64,000 nucleotides of DNA from Opitutaceae bacterium (GTDB taxonomy: Bacteria > Verrucomicrobiota > Verrucomicrobiia > Opitutales > Opitutaceae), in the NCBI GenBank assembly GCA_024233285.1, contig JACKPU010000008.1, positions 73,530-137,529 of the forward strand. The letters run 5' to 3'. Position 1 is the first letter of the stretch. Every line of letters begins with the position of its first letter. Shown piece by piece: positions 63,482-64,000 of the stretch. The position numbers and the translations under genes are program-made. The notes below the pieces were generated by a model that did not search any database, was not told the origin of the DNA, and saw nothing but the letters and a program-made list of their open reading frames with translations.

Positions 63482-64000
63482 GTGAAACACCCTAGTCAGT
63501 TGTCGCCGTCCCCTCACAAGACGCCATGGCGTCTTTCAGGGTGGGGCGTGGGTGCGTGGGGGAAGTTGATCGCGATGGGTTTGATGTGTGGACCTCTGCT
63601 GATGGCGCAGTCCGTGTATTGGACGGGTGCGGCGGGGACGGGCAACTGGGGCACGGCGGCGAACTGGGATTCGAATCCCGCGCTTCCCGCAGGCAGCGAC
63701 GTGCTGGGTTTCGATGCCGCTGCTGCCGGCGGTGAGTATGTGATTGCGTTGGGGGCAAATCGCTCGGTGGCCGGTCTGGTATTTGAAGTGACGGGCGCGG
63801 ATAGCTTTTTGTTTTCCGCCGGCAGTGTGCTCACGATTGGCACAACGGGTATCGTGAATGAGAACGCGCTCACGCAGACGTTCGACGTCACGGTGGCGAC
63901 CAGTGGCACCACAACCTGGGCCACGACCACAGGTGCGCTCGATTTCGCTGACGTGCGAGTGGCCTCGAACCTGACATTATCGGGCAGTCATGGGGTGACA
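63482..64000 (+). CDS. autotransporter-type beta-strand-repeat surface protein, 3' end outside window
   Basis: The frame is open to the right edge. A GTG at 63482 gives KHPSQLSPSPHKTPWRLSGWG, then a signal-like stretch (KLIAMGLMCGPLLMAQS), and the typical start YWTGAAGTGNWGTAANWDSN of autotransporter-associated beta-strand-repeat proteins, followed by beta-rich, Thr/Gly/Ala-rich repeats. ATG 63575 is an alternative start. Such proteins are exported, very large and often end in a PEP-CTERM or autotransporter domain, which lies beyond the window. Confidence 0.8.
   Translation, partial: MKHPSQLSPSPHKTPWRLSGWGVGAWGKLIAMGLMCGPLLMAQSVYWTGAAGTGNWGTAANWDSNPALPAGSDVLGFDAAAAGGEYVIALGANRSVAGLVFEVTGADSFLFSAGSVLTIGTTGIVNENALTQTFDVTVATSGTTTWATTTGALDFADVRVASNLTLSGSHGVT

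Overview
The window reads as chromosomal DNA of a GC-rich, Gram-negative, aerobically respiring member of the Verrucomicrobiota, most likely an Opitutaceae relative. This assignment is inferred from content: an alternative complex III operon in place of a bc1 complex, a fused CcoNO-type cbb3 oxidase, a PocR-AraC type regulator, a large autotransporter/beta-strand-repeat protein beside an apiosidase-like glycoside hydrolase, and LPS heptose synthesis. No 16S gene is present, so genus is not assignable.

Layout. 1-665: end of a membrane protein. 800-12006: one long plus-strand respiratory operon with a 64-aa leader protein, ActA-F of alternative complex III, a 97-aa membrane protein, a CcoN homologue that has lost five of six metal-binding histidines, a CcoO-like cytochrome c and another membrane cytochrome c, closed by a strong terminator. 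12059-17518: minus-strand operon rluB, SH3 protein, folD, REC-kinase, proC, hldD. 17613-21182: a CysJ-like flavin reductase, then fabG, acpP and fabF. 21169-30340: hybrid kinase, rpmB, MidA-like methyltransferase, ctp protease, tsaD, rpoN, Ser/Thr kinase, erpA and the menaquinone methyltransferase menG. 30461-37861: IHF/HU, hisS, the threonine-to-glycine pair tdh-kbl with cdd, ogt, dgt, a GNAT enzyme and an HD hydrolase. 38023-44696: serA, plsY, hom, lysC and thrC, interrupted by a four-helix-bundle (IVP-type) gene. 44700-45540: an AT-rich accessory patch with a 25-bp perfect inverted repeat and a dead Y1 transposase start. 45541-49928: lipoprotein, TPR membrane protein, cardiolipin synthase. 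50036-50121: tRNA-Tyr. 50084-58105: minus-strand cbb3 oxidase operon with assembly factors. 58282-60382: a Cys-rich sensor-like gene and two decayed genes (PocR-AraC regulator and radC). 60437-64000: ThuA-like protein, DUF4038 glycoside hydrolase and the start of a beta-strand-repeat surface protein.

How it fits together. MenG completes menaquinone. ActA-F should oxidise menaquinol and pass electrons to cytochromes c, and the CcoNO/P/Q oxidase should reduce oxygen. The histidine-less CcoN homologue lies exactly between these steps, in the act operon with a CcoO-like cytochrome. It cannot be an oxidase as now understood and may be a heme-free membrane scaffold that docks cytochromes on complex III. 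This is the best candidate in the window for an undescribed system. The second area of interest is the cbb3 control region, with three helically phased direct repeats, a Cys-rich sensor-like protein and a broken AraC gene.
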